Shown here piece after piece: positions 35,791-44,479 of a DNA stretch of 64,000 nucleotides; within the stretch, counting starts at the first letter, position 1, and every line of letters starts with the position of its first letter. Both the position numbers and the translations under genes were made by a program. The stretch covers positions 3,733,501 to 3,797,500 of the forward strand of contig NZ_CP090066.1 in assembly GCF_021391535.1 (NCBI RefSeq), read 5' to 3'. This stretch comes from Aurantimonas sp. HBX-1. Its GTDB lineage: Bacteria > Pseudomonadota > Alphaproteobacteria > Rhizobiales > Rhizobiaceae. Under the pieces are notes generated by a model. The model did no database searches. It saw only the letters and a program-made list of their open reading frames with translations, and was not told where the DNA came from.

Positions 35791-36530
35791 AGGTGCCGAC
35801 CGCGCGGCTCGACCGGCTCATCGCCAACATGGGCTACGCCTCGCGCCGCGAGATCCAGGCGCTGGCGAAGAACGGCCACATAACCCTCGACGGCGCCGCG
35901 CTCACCGCCGCCGACAGGCGGATCGCGCTGACGCCCGACCTCGAGACCCGGCTGGTGGTCGACGGCGAGGCGCTCGATCCGCTGCCGGGCTTCGCGCTGA
36001 TGCTGAACAAGCCGCTCGGCGTCACCTGCTCGCGCAAGGAGGCGGGGCCGCTGGTGTACGACCTCCTGCCCGAGCGCTGGCGCCGGCGCGACCCGGCCAT
36101 CTCGACGGTCGGCCGGCTCGACAAGGAGACCTCGGGCCTCCTGCTGATGACCGACGACGGCGCGCTGCTGCACCGGATCATCTCGCCGAAGCGCCACGTC
36201 GCCAAGCGCTACCGCGTCGGCCTCGCCCGGCCGATGACCGGCGGCGAGGCGGAGCTCTTCGCCGCCGGCACGCTGATGCTGGACGGCGAGGACAAGCCGC
36301 TCGCCCCGGCGGAACTGGAAGTCGTCGGGCCGCAGGAGGCGCTGCTCACGGTGCACGAGGGCCGCTACCATCAGGTGCGCCGGATGTTCGCCGCCGCCGG
36401 CAACCATGTCGAGACGCTGCACCGCGAATCCATCGGCGGCCTGTCGCTGCCCGCCGACCTCGCCCCCGGCGCCATCCGCCGCCTGAGCGAAGCCGACCTC
36501 GCCGCGATCTTCGCGGCCGGCGGCGGCTGA
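35787..36530 (+). CDS. RsuA family 16S rRNA pseudouridine synthase
   Basis: A 247-residue enzyme with an N-terminal S4 RNA-binding domain (about residues 5-60, RLDRLIANMGYASRREIQALAKNG) and the catalytic domain with Asp112 in GRLDKETSGLLL and the closing EGRYHQVRRMFAAAGNHV. RsuA makes pseudouridine 516 in 16S rRNA. The start is GTG at 35787, whose four bases GTGA are shared with the stop of the upstream methyltransferase gene, so the two rRNA-modifying enzymes are translationally coupled. Confidence 0.9.
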   Translation: MKVPTARLDRLIANMGYASRREIQALAKNGHITLDGAALTAADRRIALTPDLETRLVVDGEALDPLPGFALMLNKPLGVTCSRKEAGPLVYDLLPERWRRRDPAISTVGRLDKETSGLLLMTDDGALLHRIISPKRHVAKRYRVGLARPMTGGEAELFAAGTLMLDGEDKPLAPAELEVVGPQEALLTVHEGRYHQVRRMFAAAGNHVETLHRESIGGLSLPADLAPGAIRRLSEADLAAIFAAGGG

Positions 36531-36590
36531 CCGTCGGGAGCGGCCCGCCGGGCGCCGAAGACGCCGAGCGCTCCGGCCCGGCCCTGGCTC

Positions 36591-37367
36591 CTAACGGACC
36601 GGCCCCCTGCCGCCGTCGAGGTCTTCCCGCGCCACAAGCGGCGCCGCGGGCGCCCTGCCGATCAGCCCGCCCTCCTTCCTGGCGACGCGCTGGTGGAGAT
36701 GCACCATCAGCGCCGCGGCGAAGAGCGGCGTCAGAAGGTTGAGCAGCGGCACGGCGAGGAAGCCGGCGATGACGAGGCCGGCGAAGAACACCGTCGTGCC
36801 GTAGCGGCTCCTGAGCGCCTTGGCGTCGGCCTCGGACCGGTATCGCAGCGCCGCGAACTCGAAATATTCCCGCCCCAGAAGGTAGCCGTTGACCAGGAAG
36901 AAGGCGGCGATGTTGACGCCCGGCACCAGCAGCAGGGCGAAGGCGAGCAGGTTGCCGAGGATCACCACGCCGAAGAACTTTATCGACAGGACGAGGCCCG
37001 GCAGGATGGCCATCGCCTCGCCCTGCGGCGCCTCCGGATAGCTGTCGCGCTCGACCACTTCCGCTACGTCGTCGAGGAACAGGCTGGCGATCACCGCGCT
37101 GACCGGGCCGATCAGGAAGGCGAGCAGCACCGCCAGCGCCAGCCCCGCGGCCCAGCCGGCGAGCGTGCCGGCCTGGTCGACCCAGGCGGGCGCGTCGGGG
37201 AAGAGATTGGCCAGGAACGGCAGCGCCAGCCATTCGAACAGCCAGCCGACGCCGAACCACAGGGCGATCAGCACGACGGCGGCAAGGCCCAGCGTCTTCC
37301 ACAGCGCCGCGCGGAACGGGGCGGAGAAGATGTCGCGGAAGGCGAGGGCGGCGGAAGTGAGGATCAT
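36591..37367 (-). CDS. EI24/CysZ-like inner-membrane protein
   Basis: A 258-residue membrane protein with several long hydrophobic segments (about residues 25-50, 70-100, 135-165, 195-220) and the family pattern FRDIFSAPFRAALWKTLGLA, GREYFEFAALR. It belongs to the EI24/DUF540 family, whose best-known bacterial member CysZ supports sulfate uptake. Whether this one moves sulfate is not shown by the sequence; no cysteine genes are nearby. It converges on the pseudouridine synthase gene. Confidence 0.8.
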   Translation of the reverse strand: MILTSAALAFRDIFSAPFRAALWKTLGLAAVVLIALWFGVGWLFEWLALPFLANLFPDAPAWVDQAGTLAGWAAGLALAVLLAFLIGPVSAVIASLFLDDVAEVVERDSYPEAPQGEAMAILPGLVLSIKFFGVVILGNLLAFALLLVPGVNIAAFFLVNGYLLGREYFEFAALRYRSEADAKALRSRYGTTVFFAGLVIAGFLAVPLLNLLTPLFAAALMVHLHQRVARKEGGLIGRAPAAPLVAREDLDGGRGPVR

Positions 37368-37505
37368 CGGGCTCTCCTGGCGTCCCGGGGCAGATAGGCG
37401 CCCCGCCCTGCGCCCGCAACGCCGCGGCCTCCGCGGCTTCCGGCGCTGGCCATGCGCCGCCGCAGCCTCTAGAAGGGCGGCAATTCACCAGCAACGGAAC
37501 GGATC

Positions 37506-38507
37506 ATGGCCGAATACGACGTGCTGACGATCGGCAATGCCATCGTCGACATCATCTCCCGCACCGACGACGAATTTCTCGAACGCGAGGGCATCCAGAA
37601 GGGCGGCATGACGCTGATCGACGCGGCAAGAGCCGAGCATCTCTACGGCGCCATGGGCCCGGCCATCGAGACTTCCGGCGGCAGCGCCGGCAACACCATC
37701 GCCGGCCTCGTCAGCCTCGGCGGCACCGGCGCCTATTTCGGCAAGGTCAGCAACGACCAGCTCGGCGACATCTTCAAGCACGACATCCGCTCGCTCGGCG
37801 TCCACTTCGCCACCACCCCGCTGGAGGGCCACCCGCCGACGGCGCGCTCGATGATCCTCGTCACCCCGGACGGCGAGCGCTCGATGAACACCTATCTCGG
37901 CGCCTGCGTCGAGCTCGGCCCGGAGGACATCGACCCCGCCGTCGTCGCCGCCGCCAAGGTCACCTATTTCGAAGGCTATCTCTGGGATCCGCCGCGCGCC
38001 AAGCAGGCGATCGTCGAGGCCGCCGGCATCGCCCATGCCAACGGCCGGGAAGTCGCGATGACCCTGTCGGATTCCTTCTGCGTCCACCGCTACCGTGACG
38101 AGTTCCTGGAACTGATGCGCTCGGGCACGGTCGACATCGTCTTCGCCAACGAGAGCGAGGCGATGTCGCTCTACGAGACCGAGACGCTGGAGCCGGCGCT
38201 CGACCTCCTGGCGAAGGACGTCAAGGGCTTCGCCATCGTCACCCGCAGCGAAAAGGGCTGCATCGTCATCGACGGCGACACCCGCATCGCGGTGCCGGCG
38301 ACCGCCGTCGACCAGGTGGTGGACACGACCGGCGCCGGCGACATCTTCGCCAGCGGCTTCCTGCGCGGCTACACGTCGGGCCTCGATCACGAGAAGAGCG
38401 CCCAGCTCGGCGTCGCGGCGGCCGGCCACATCATCGGCCAGATCGGCCCGCGCCCGCAGACCCCGCTGGTGCGCCTGCCGGAGGTGGCGGCCCTGCTCCA
38501 AGGCTGA
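37506..38507 (+). CDS. PfkB family kinase, probable adenosine kinase
   Basis: A 333-residue sugar/nucleoside kinase. The family signatures are GGSAGNTIAGLVSLGG (substrate side) and DTTGAGDIFASGFLRGYTSG, whose GAGD holds the catalytic Asp. The overall pattern, with NTYLGACVELGPEDID and YFEGYLWDPPRAKQAI, fits the bacterial adenosine kinase-like group found across Rhizobiales. The substrate is inferred from similarity only. A GC-rich hairpin follows the stop. Confidence 0.88.
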   Translation: MAEYDVLTIGNAIVDIISRTDDEFLEREGIQKGGMTLIDAARAEHLYGAMGPAIETSGGSAGNTIAGLVSLGGTGAYFGKVSNDQLGDIFKHDIRSLGVHFATTPLEGHPPTARSMILVTPDGERSMNTYLGACVELGPEDIDPAVVAAAKVTYFEGYLWDPPRAKQAIVEAAGIAHANGREVAMTLSDSFCVHRYRDEFLELMRSGTVDIVFANESEAMSLYETETLEPALDLLAKDVKGFAIVTRSEKGCIVIDGDTRIAVPATAVDQVVDTTGAGDIFASGFLRGYTSGLDHEKSAQLGVAAAGHIIGQIGPRPQTPLVRLPEVAALLQG

Positions 38508-38543
38508 GACTCGCCGCGCGGCATCTGCCGCCCCAGTTTCCGT

Positions 38544-38567
38544 CCCGCCGCCGCGACCGGCGGCGGG
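38544..38567 (+). terminator. Hairpin after the PfkB kinase
   Basis: CCCGCCGCC and GGCGGCGGG form a 9-bp stem with a six-base loop in the 83-bp gap before the next gene. No U-tract follows. Confidence 0.45.
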
Positions 38568-38590
38568 TACTCACTCTTCCGGGGATCGAG

Positions 38591-39583
38591 ATGCTGAACT
38601 GGGGAATCCTCTCCACCGCCAAGATCGGGCGCGAGCGCCTGATCCCGGCCATCGCCGAGTCGCGCAACGGCTCGCTCGCCGCCATCGCCAGCCGCGACGG
38701 CGAGCGCGCCTTCGAGGTCGCGGCGACCTACGGCATCCGCCAGGCGCTGGGCAGCTACGAGGCGCTGCTCGCCTCGCCCGACGTCGAGGCGGTCTACATC
38801 CCGCTGCCCACCGCCCAGCATGCCGAATGGACGCTGAAGGCGATCGCCGCCGGCAAGCACGTGCTGTGCGAGAAGCCGATGGGGATGAATGCCGGCGAGA
38901 TCGCCGAGATCGAGGCAGCCGCCGAGGCCGCCGGCGTCGTCGTCGCCGAGGCCTTCATGGTCACCTACCACCCGCAGTGGCTGACGGTGCGCGACCTGCT
39001 CGCGGCCGGCGCCGTCGGGCGGCTGCGGCACGTCGAGGCGACGTTCAGCTACCACAATGTCGATCCCGCCAACATGCGCAACCGGCCGGAGCTCGGCGGC
39101 GGCGCGCTGCGCGACATCGGCGTCTATCCGCTGGTCACGGCGCGCTTTGCCACCGGCCTCGAGCCCGAGCGGGTGCGCGCCACGATCGGCATCGATCCGG
39201 AATTCGGCACCGACAGCTTCGTCACCGGCACGGTGGATTTCGGCGACTTTTCCATGAGCCTCACGCTCGGCACGGGCCTCGCGCATCGCCAGATCATGGT
39301 CTTCCACGGCGAGGACGGCGTTATCGAGATGGCCGCGCCGTTCAATGCCGGCCTCTACGACGCCGACAGCGTCACGCTGCACGACCGGCCGCGCCGCAAG
39401 GCGGAGATCTTCCGCTTTCCCGGCGTCAACCAGTACCGGCTGCAGGTCGAGGCCTTCGCCGACAAGGTGCGGGGGCGCGAGGCCGAGCTGTTCCCGCTGG
39501 CATCCAGCCGCCGCAACCAGGCCGCCATCGACGCCCTGTTCGAGGCCGGCCGCACCGGCGACTGGGTCGACGTTTCCCGCTGA
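38591..39583 (+). CDS. Gfo/Idh/MocA family oxidoreductase
   Basis: A 330-residue NAD(P)-dependent sugar or polyol dehydrogenase type protein. The Rossmann domain begins WGILSTAKIGRE (a variant of the usual Gly-rich loop), the conserved Glu94-Lys95-Pro96 is in VLCEKPMGMN, and the C-terminal half carries GGGALRDIGVYPL, which positions the catalytic His/Asp region in this family (Tyr here follows Gly-Val). The start at 38591 is preceded by a weak GGGG. The substrate is unknown. Confidence 0.88.
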   Translation: MLNWGILSTAKIGRERLIPAIAESRNGSLAAIASRDGERAFEVAATYGIRQALGSYEALLASPDVEAVYIPLPTAQHAEWTLKAIAAGKHVLCEKPMGMNAGEIAEIEAAAEAAGVVVAEAFMVTYHPQWLTVRDLLAAGAVGRLRHVEATFSYHNVDPANMRNRPELGGGALRDIGVYPLVTARFATGLEPERVRATIGIDPEFGTDSFVTGTVDFGDFSMSLTLGTGLAHRQIMVFHGEDGVIEMAAPFNAGLYDADSVTLHDRPRRKAEIFRFPGVNQYRLQVEAFADKVRGREAELFPLASSRRNQAAIDALFEAGRTGDWVDVSR

Positions 39584-39730
39584 GCCTGCCTTCAAATCGG
39601 CTCATCGCGCCGGCAGGGTCGGCACCCGGCTGCGGCGACGCGGCCGGGAGAGAACCCGGCAAGGCCCGCAAGGCTCGGACCATGCGCCGACGCTAGCCTC
39701 GCCGCGAGAGACCGACAGGGAAGACCGCAG

Positions 39731-40723
39731 ATGATGGCGACAGGACGAATGGCCGGGCGGATCGCCGCCGCGCTGCTGGCACTCGTCGTCGGCGCCGGCG
39801 CCGCTGAAGCCGAGCCGCCGGCCAAGGAGCTGTTCGCCGCCCGGACCAGTCCGGCCGCGCTGGCCCCGGAAAGCATCGGCTTCTACTCCAAGGGCTGCCT
39901 CGCCGGCGCCGCGGAGCTCGCGCCGGACGGGCCGCACTGGCAGGCGATGCGGCTGTCGCGTCAGCGCCGCTTCGGCCATCCGACGACCATCGCCTTCCTC
40001 CAGCAGCTGTCGGAAGAAGCCGCCCGGCGCGGCATCTGGCCGGGGCTGCTGGTCGGCGACATCTCGCAGGCCCGCGGCGGCCCGCTGCCCTACGGCCACG
40101 CCTCCCACCAGATCGGCCTCGACGCCGACATCTGGCTGCAGCCGATGCCGGCGCAGCGGCTGACTCGCGAGGCGCGCGAGGATTTTCCCTTCCGCTCGGT
40201 GCTGCGGGAGGGCACGCTCACCGTCGACGACCGTATCTGGACCGACAACTACCGCGACCTCATCCGCCTCGCCGCCGAAAGCCGCGAGGTACAGCGCGTC
40301 TTCGTCCATCCGGGCATCAAGAAGAAGCTCTGCGAGACGGCCGGCCGCGACCGCGCCTGGCTCAACAAGGTGCGGCCGATCTACGGCCACCACGAGCATT
40401 TCCACATCCGCCTGCGCTGCCAGCCGGGATCGGACGGCTGCACCCCGCAGGCCTCGACCGGCAGCGGCGACGGCTGCGACGAGCTCGGCTGGTGGTTCAA
40501 CGTGGCGCTGAAGCCGCCGCCGCCCAACGCCAAGCCGGGCAAGCCGAAGCCGCCGCTGCGGCTCGCCGACCTGCCGAACCAGTGCCGCGTCGTGCTGAAC
40601 GCGCCGGCCACCGGCTCCGGTAATCCGGTCATGGCGGCCGCGCCCCGCGACGCCATCCCCGCCGTCCTCTCCTACGCCCCGATCGCCTCGGTGCCGATCC
40701 CCACCAGCCGCCCTATACAGTAG
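39731..40723 (+). CDS. mepA: Penicillin-insensitive murein endopeptidase MepA
   Basis: A 330-residue periplasmic zinc hydrolase that cuts D-Ala-meso-DAP crosslinks in peptidoglycan. A signal peptide (about residues 8-28, ending AEA) precedes the M74/LAS domain: His123 and Asp130-133 are in YGHASHQIGLDADIW and the second zinc motif is GHHEHFHIRL near 220-229. Cysteines at about 56 and in the C-terminal half may form disulfides. A Pro-rich tail extends past the catalytic core. AGGGAAG lies before the ATG pair at 39731/39734. Confidence 0.94.
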   Translation: MMATGRMAGRIAAALLALVVGAGAAEAEPPAKELFAARTSPAALAPESIGFYSKGCLAGAAELAPDGPHWQAMRLSRQRRFGHPTTIAFLQQLSEEAARRGIWPGLLVGDISQARGGPLPYGHASHQIGLDADIWLQPMPAQRLTREAREDFPFRSVLREGTLTVDDRIWTDNYRDLIRLAAESREVQRVFVHPGIKKKLCETAGRDRAWLNKVRPIYGHHEHFHIRLRCQPGSDGCTPQASTGSGDGCDELGWWFNVALKPPPPNAKPGKPKPPLRLADLPNQCRVVLNAPATGSGNPVMAAAPRDAIPAVLSYAPIASVPIPTSRPIQ

Positions 40724-40784
40724 TCGCGGACTCCGCCGATCGCACGACCGTCGGCGATCGGGCGCGCCGACCGTGTCGGCCGAT

Positions 40785-40827
40785 CTCCCCCCTTGTGGGG
40801 GAGATGTCCGGCAGGACAGAGGGGGGT
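40785..40827. repeat. RIME-like palindromic intergenic element
   Basis: Two adjoining hairpins: CTCCCCC/GGGGGAG (40785-40791 with 40797-40803) and TGTCC/GGACA (40805-40809 with 40814-40818), closed by GAGGGGGG that can also pair with the left arm. The arrangement and wording (CTCCCCCC TTGT GGGGGAG, then TGTCCGGCAGGACAGAGG) match, from memory, the intergenic mosaic elements repeated across Rhizobiales genomes. Only one copy lies in this window. Confidence 0.6.
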
Positions 40828-41195
40828 CCACGCCCTGTCGGCCCTACCGATAGGCACCCGGAAAGGCCCCTCTCGAAAACCCTCGACACGCAGTAATCCC
40901 CGCCCCTCCCCGCCGCCCCCATACTCTCCCCATCGCCGCCCAGGCGGGCACGGACGATCGCCGGGATCGGCCGGGGCGGCGAGCGGTGTCCGCGACGGAC
41001 GCGCCTTCCGGAGGCGCGCCCGGCCCGGACGGTTTCGAGGCGCCGCCGGACCGTCTCCCACCACGAGGAGGCTGCGGATCGGTCCGCTTGACCGGGGACA
41101 CCCGGGAAGAGCCGGCCGCCAGCGCTCCCTGCCCGCGGCGCGGTGGCGTCGCATCACGGCGGGGAAGCGCTCATTCGGAACCGCAAAGACATCGC

Positions 41196-41257
41196 GCGGA
41201 TCGCCGGGGGCGTGCCGCAATTTACATTCTTCCGAGGGCGTGCCCTCGGCGATCCGC
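41196..41257. promoter_or_regulatory. Nested inverted repeats upstream of glucokinase
   Basis: An outer 10-base pair of arms, GCGGATCGCC (41196-41205) and GGCGATCCGC (41248-41257), encloses an inner palindrome CCGAGGGC-GT-GCCCTCGG (41232-41249), sharing two bases with the outer arm. An AT-richer patch (AATTTACATTCTT) lies between. It could be an operator or an RNA structure in the glk leader, 145 bases before the start. Confidence 0.4.
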
Positions 41258-41400
41258 TGCTCCGCGCGCGGGCAGCCAGACTGACGCCAGCCGCCGGCCC
41301 GGCAGCAACCGGGCGCGGCGCCGCTCCCGCGCGCCCCGTCGGTCCGGCGCCCGAATTCTTCCGACCCGTGGAAATTTTGCGTCGCGCTTCGGGAAGCGCT

Positions 41401-42477
41401 ATGGACGGGCCTACTCCCAACCCAGACAGGCGGGCAGCAATGGCGGAGCGACGCGGCGGCAACGACGCCCTGAATTTTCCGATCCTGATCGGCGATATCG
41501 GCGGCACCAACGCCCGGTTCGCCATTCTCGTCGACGCCTATGCCGAGCCGAAGATGTTTCCGGTCGTCCAGACCGCCGACTTCGAGACCATCGACGAGGC
41601 GATCCAGGCGAGCGTGCTGGACAAGACCTCGATCCAGCCGCAATCGGCGGTGCTCGCCGTCGCTGGCCCGGTCGACGGCGACGAGATCGACCTCACCAAC
41701 TGCCCCTGGGTGGTCCGCCCGCGCCAGATGCTGGCCGGCCTCGGGCTCGGCGAGATCATCGTGCTCAACGATTTCGAGGCGCAGGCTCTGGCGATCTCCT
41801 CGCTGCCGGCCACCGCCCGGACCCAGATCGGCGGCGGCACCGTCCACGAGGGCGCCAGCCGCGCCGTGCTCGGGCCCGGCACCGGCCTCGGCGTCGCCGG
41901 CCTGGTGCGGGCGCGCGGCATGTGGATCCCGGTCGCCGGCGAGGGCGGCCACATCGACCTCGGCCCCCGCACGCCGCGGGACCTCTCCATCTGGCCGCAT
42001 CTGAAGACCATCGAGGGGCGGGTCTCGGCGGAGCAGATCCTGTGCGGGCGCGGCCTGGTCAATCTCTACCAGGCGATCGCGGCGGTGAACGGCACCGACC
42101 CGCAGCTCGCGACGCCCGCAGAGATCACCGACGCGGCGGTCAACCGCCGCGACGCGGCGGCCGGCGAGGCGGTCGACCTGTTCGCCACCTATCTCGGCCG
42201 GGTCGCCGGCGACATCGCGCTGATCTTCATGGCACGGGGCGGCGTGTTCATCGGCGGCGGCATCTTCCAGCGCATCATCCCGATCCTCAAGGCGGACGAG
42301 TTCCGCGCCGCCTTCGAGGACAAGGCGCCGCACAGCGCGCTGCTGCGCGACATTCCGCTCTACGTGGTGACCGAGCCGCTGGCGGCGCTGGCGGGGCTTG
42401 CCACCTTCGCCCGCACGCCGCGCTTCTTCGGGCTGGAGACCACCGGCCGGCACTGGCTCGCCGCCCCCGGCACCTGA
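41401..42477 (+). CDS. glk: Glucokinase
   Basis: A 358-residue ROK-independent bacterial glucokinase that phosphorylates glucose with ATP. The phosphate-1 motif is GDIGGTNARF at 31-40; IVLNDFEAQALA, LGPGTGLGVAGLV, the substrate-binding EGGHIDLGP and C-terminal RGGVFIGGGI follow. The ATG at 41401 gives a 25-residue polar N-terminus; an in-frame ATG at 41440 with AGGCGGG upstream would give 345 residues, closer to the usual size, and either is possible. Confidence 0.93.
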   Translation: MDGPTPNPDRRAAMAERRGGNDALNFPILIGDIGGTNARFAILVDAYAEPKMFPVVQTADFETIDEAIQASVLDKTSIQPQSAVLAVAGPVDGDEIDLTNCPWVVRPRQMLAGLGLGEIIVLNDFEAQALAISSLPATARTQIGGGTVHEGASRAVLGPGTGLGVAGLVRARGMWIPVAGEGGHIDLGPRTPRDLSIWPHLKTIEGRVSAEQILCGRGLVNLYQAIAAVNGTDPQLATPAEITDAAVNRRDAAAGEAVDLFATYLGRVAGDIALIFMARGGVFIGGGIFQRIIPILKADEFRAAFEDKAPHSALLRDIPLYVVTEPLAALAGLATFARTPRFFGLETTGRHWLAAPGT

Positions 42478-42563
42478 CCCTGCCGCCATCGCCGTTGCCT
42501 GAACGGCGAGACGGCGCTACCACAGCGGCACGACCGCCCCCTCCCCAGTCAAGGACAGCCGCC

Positions 42564-43502
42564 ATGGCGCTCAACGTCGCCGTCCAGATGGACCATGTCT
42601 CCTCGATCTCGATCAAGGGCGACTCCACCTTCGCGCTGTGCCTCGAGGCGCAGCGGCGCGGGCACACGCTGTTCCACTACACGCCCGACAGGCTGTCGCT
42701 GCGCGACGGACGCGCCACGGCCCGCGGCGAAGCGCTGGAAGTGCGCGAGGAAGAGGGCAACCACTTCACCCTCGGGCCCACCGAGAAGATCGACCTCGCC
42801 AGCATGGACGTCGTGCTGCTGCGCCAGGACCCGCCCTTCGACATGGCCTACATCACCTCGACGCACATTCTCGACCGCATCCACCCCAAGACGCTGGTGG
42901 TCAACGACCCCGCCTCGGTCCGCAACGCGCCGGAGAAGATCTTCGTCACCGAGTTCGCCGACCTGATGCCGGAGACGCTGATCACCAAGGATCCCGAGGA
43001 AGTCGCGGCATTTAGGGCGGAGTTCGGCGAGATCGTGCTGAAGCCGCTCTACGGCAATGGCGGCGCCGGCGTCTTCCACATCACCCGCGGCGACCGCAAC
43101 CTCACCTCGTTCCTCGAGACCTTCGGCCTGCTGTTCCGCGAGCCGTTCATCGTGCAGCGCTATCTCGAGGACGTGCGCAAGGGCGACAAGCGCATCATCC
43201 TGATCGACGGCGAATATGCCGGCGCGATCAACCGCGTCCCCTCCGAGACCGACGCGCGCTCCAACATGCATGTCGGCGGCCGCGCCGAGGCGACGGAACT
43301 GACCGAGCGCGAGCGCGAGATCTGCCGGCGCATCGGCCCGGCGCTGAAGGAGCGCGGCCTGATCTTCGTCGGCATCGACGTGATCGGCGACTATCTCACC
43401 GAGATCAACGTCACCTCGCCCACCGGCATCCGCGAGATCAAGCGCTTCGGCGGCCCGGACATCGCGGCGCTGCTGTGGGACGCGATCGAGGCCCGGCGCT
43501 GA
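42564..43502 (+). CDS. gshB: Glutathione synthetase
   Basis: A 312-residue ATP-grasp enzyme joining gamma-glutamylcysteine and glycine. The N-terminal MDHVSSISIKGDSTFAL motif, LLRQDPPFDMAYIT, the ATP-grasp loop LKPLYGNGGAGVF, and the C-terminal GIDVIGDYLTEINVTSPTG are typical of the prokaryotic enzyme. AAGGACA lies before the ATG. In many Rhizobiales it directly follows rsmI-yraN (recalled); here those genes are 20 kb upstream. Confidence 0.97.
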   Translation: MALNVAVQMDHVSSISIKGDSTFALCLEAQRRGHTLFHYTPDRLSLRDGRATARGEALEVREEEGNHFTLGPTEKIDLASMDVVLLRQDPPFDMAYITSTHILDRIHPKTLVVNDPASVRNAPEKIFVTEFADLMPETLITKDPEEVAAFRAEFGEIVLKPLYGNGGAGVFHITRGDRNLTSFLETFGLLFREPFIVQRYLEDVRKGDKRIILIDGEYAGAINRVPSETDARSNMHVGGRAEATELTEREREICRRIGPALKERGLIFVGIDVIGDYLTEINVTSPTGIREIKRFGGPDIAALLWDAIEARR

Positions 43503-43543
43503 GATCTGGCGGAAAGCTGAACCCCAGCTAACAGCCGCGTTCC

Positions 43544-43560
43544 GGAACCGTACGGGTTCC
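43544..43560. promoter_or_regulatory. Palindrome between gshB and the SH3 gene
   Basis: GGAACC and GGTTCC flank GTACG, giving a 6-base inverted repeat 61 bases upstream of the SH3-protein start; a related ACGGGTTCCGGG occurs at about 43588-43599. It may be an operator for the next gene or a weak gshB terminator. Confidence 0.35.
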
Positions 43561-43620
43561 ATATGGCTTAGTGCTTCCAGACACCGGACGGGTTCCGGGC
43601 GATTTCGAGGAAAGCACGAA

Positions 43621-44238
43621 ATGACCAAGTTGCTCTTCGCCGCGCTGGCTCTGGCGGGCGCCTTCACCATCCCTGCGCAGGCCCAGGCCCAGTCGCGCGC
43701 CATCGCCGTCACCGACGTCAACCTGCGCGCCGGGCCGTCGACGGCCTACCCCGCCGTCAACGTCGTCGGCGCCGGCGAGCGCGTCCGCGTCTTCGGCTGC
43801 CTCGACACCCGCTCCTGGTGCGACGTCGGCTATGACGGCCAGCGCGGCTGGATGTCGTCGAACTATCTCGCCGACGCCGGCGAGCGCCGCTACACCGGCC
43901 CGCGCTATGTCGAGCGCATCCGGGCGCCGGTGATCAGCTTCTCGGTCGGCAGCTACTGGGACAACCACTATCGCGGCCGCTCCTTCTACCGCGACCGCGA
44001 CCGCTTCGACGACCGCGGCCCGCGCCGGGCCGAGCGCCGGCATGACCGCCGCGACTTCCGGGAAGACCGGCGCGAGGACCGCCGCGACTTCCGCGAGGAG
44101 CGCCGGGACGATCGCCGGGAATTCCGCGAGGATCGTCGCGACGACCGCCGTGACCGTCGCGGCGACCGCGCCGATCGCCGTGATTACCGCGGCCCCGTCG
44201 CCGCCGAGCCGGTGGTCCCGCTCTACCGCGTCGACTGA
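43621..44238 (+). CDS. Secreted SH3-domain protein with Arg/Asp-rich repeat tail
   Basis: A 205-residue exported protein. The signal peptide spans residues 1-23 (cleavage after AQA-QA). A bacterial SH3 domain fills about 26-84 (VNLRAGPSTAYP, GYDGQRGWMSSNYL), with cysteines 60 and 67. Residues 140-190 are a low-complexity tail of imperfect 8-11 residue units built on DRRDFRE / DDRREFRE / DDRRDRR. SH3 domains of this kind often bind peptidoglycan; the charged tail might bind wall polymers or nucleic acid. No specific function is known. AGGAAAG lies before the ATG. Confidence 0.85.
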   Translation: MTKLLFAALALAGAFTIPAQAQAQSRAIAVTDVNLRAGPSTAYPAVNVVGAGERVRVFGCLDTRSWCDVGYDGQRGWMSSNYLADAGERRYTGPRYVERIRAPVISFSVGSYWDNHYRGRSFYRDRDRFDDRGPRRAERRHDRRDFREDRREDRRDFREERRDDRREFREDRRDDRRDRRGDRADRRDYRGPVAAEPVVPLYRVD

Positions 44239-44257
44239 CATCGGCTCCTGAGATCGA

Positions 44258-44286
44258 CGGCGCGGGCGGCGACGCCCGCGCCGTTT
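44258..44286 (+). terminator. Terminator after the SH3 gene
   Basis: CGGCGCGGGC and GCCCGCGCCG form a perfect 10-bp stem with a six-base loop, followed by TTT, 19 bases past the stop. A good rho-independent terminator for a high-GC genome. Confidence 0.65.
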
Positions 44287-44479
44287 CGCGTTCGCCGCCT
44301 TCGTGAACCGCTCCAATCTTCAATAAAATCTTCATCTCTGGCCGCGCCGAATCGGCAACCGCGATTCGTCGTGGATTTGTTCCGCTCCTGTTCTTGTTTC
44401 ATTCCTGATATCGTGCTTACCTAGAGGCACGTGGACGGGTGTTCCGCTGCCGGGCAGCGGGCAGGCAGGGAGTGTCGGC

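Larger units (their letters stand above)
40724..41400. other. 677-bp gene-free region with structured repeats
   Basis: No convincing gene was found on either strand. It contains a compact palindromic repeat at 40785-40827, a pyrimidine-rich stretch near 40895-40930, and nested inverted repeats at 41196-41257 upstream of glucokinase. The rest is GC-rich spacer. It should include the glucokinase promoter, but no clear -35/-10 pair stands out. Confidence 0.6.

Noticed and set aside
44039..44192. Short DNA repeats in the SH3 gene resembling a CRISPR array
   Set aside because: The repeats are in-frame codons for Arg/Asp units without constant repeat and spacer lengths; no cas gene is nearby.
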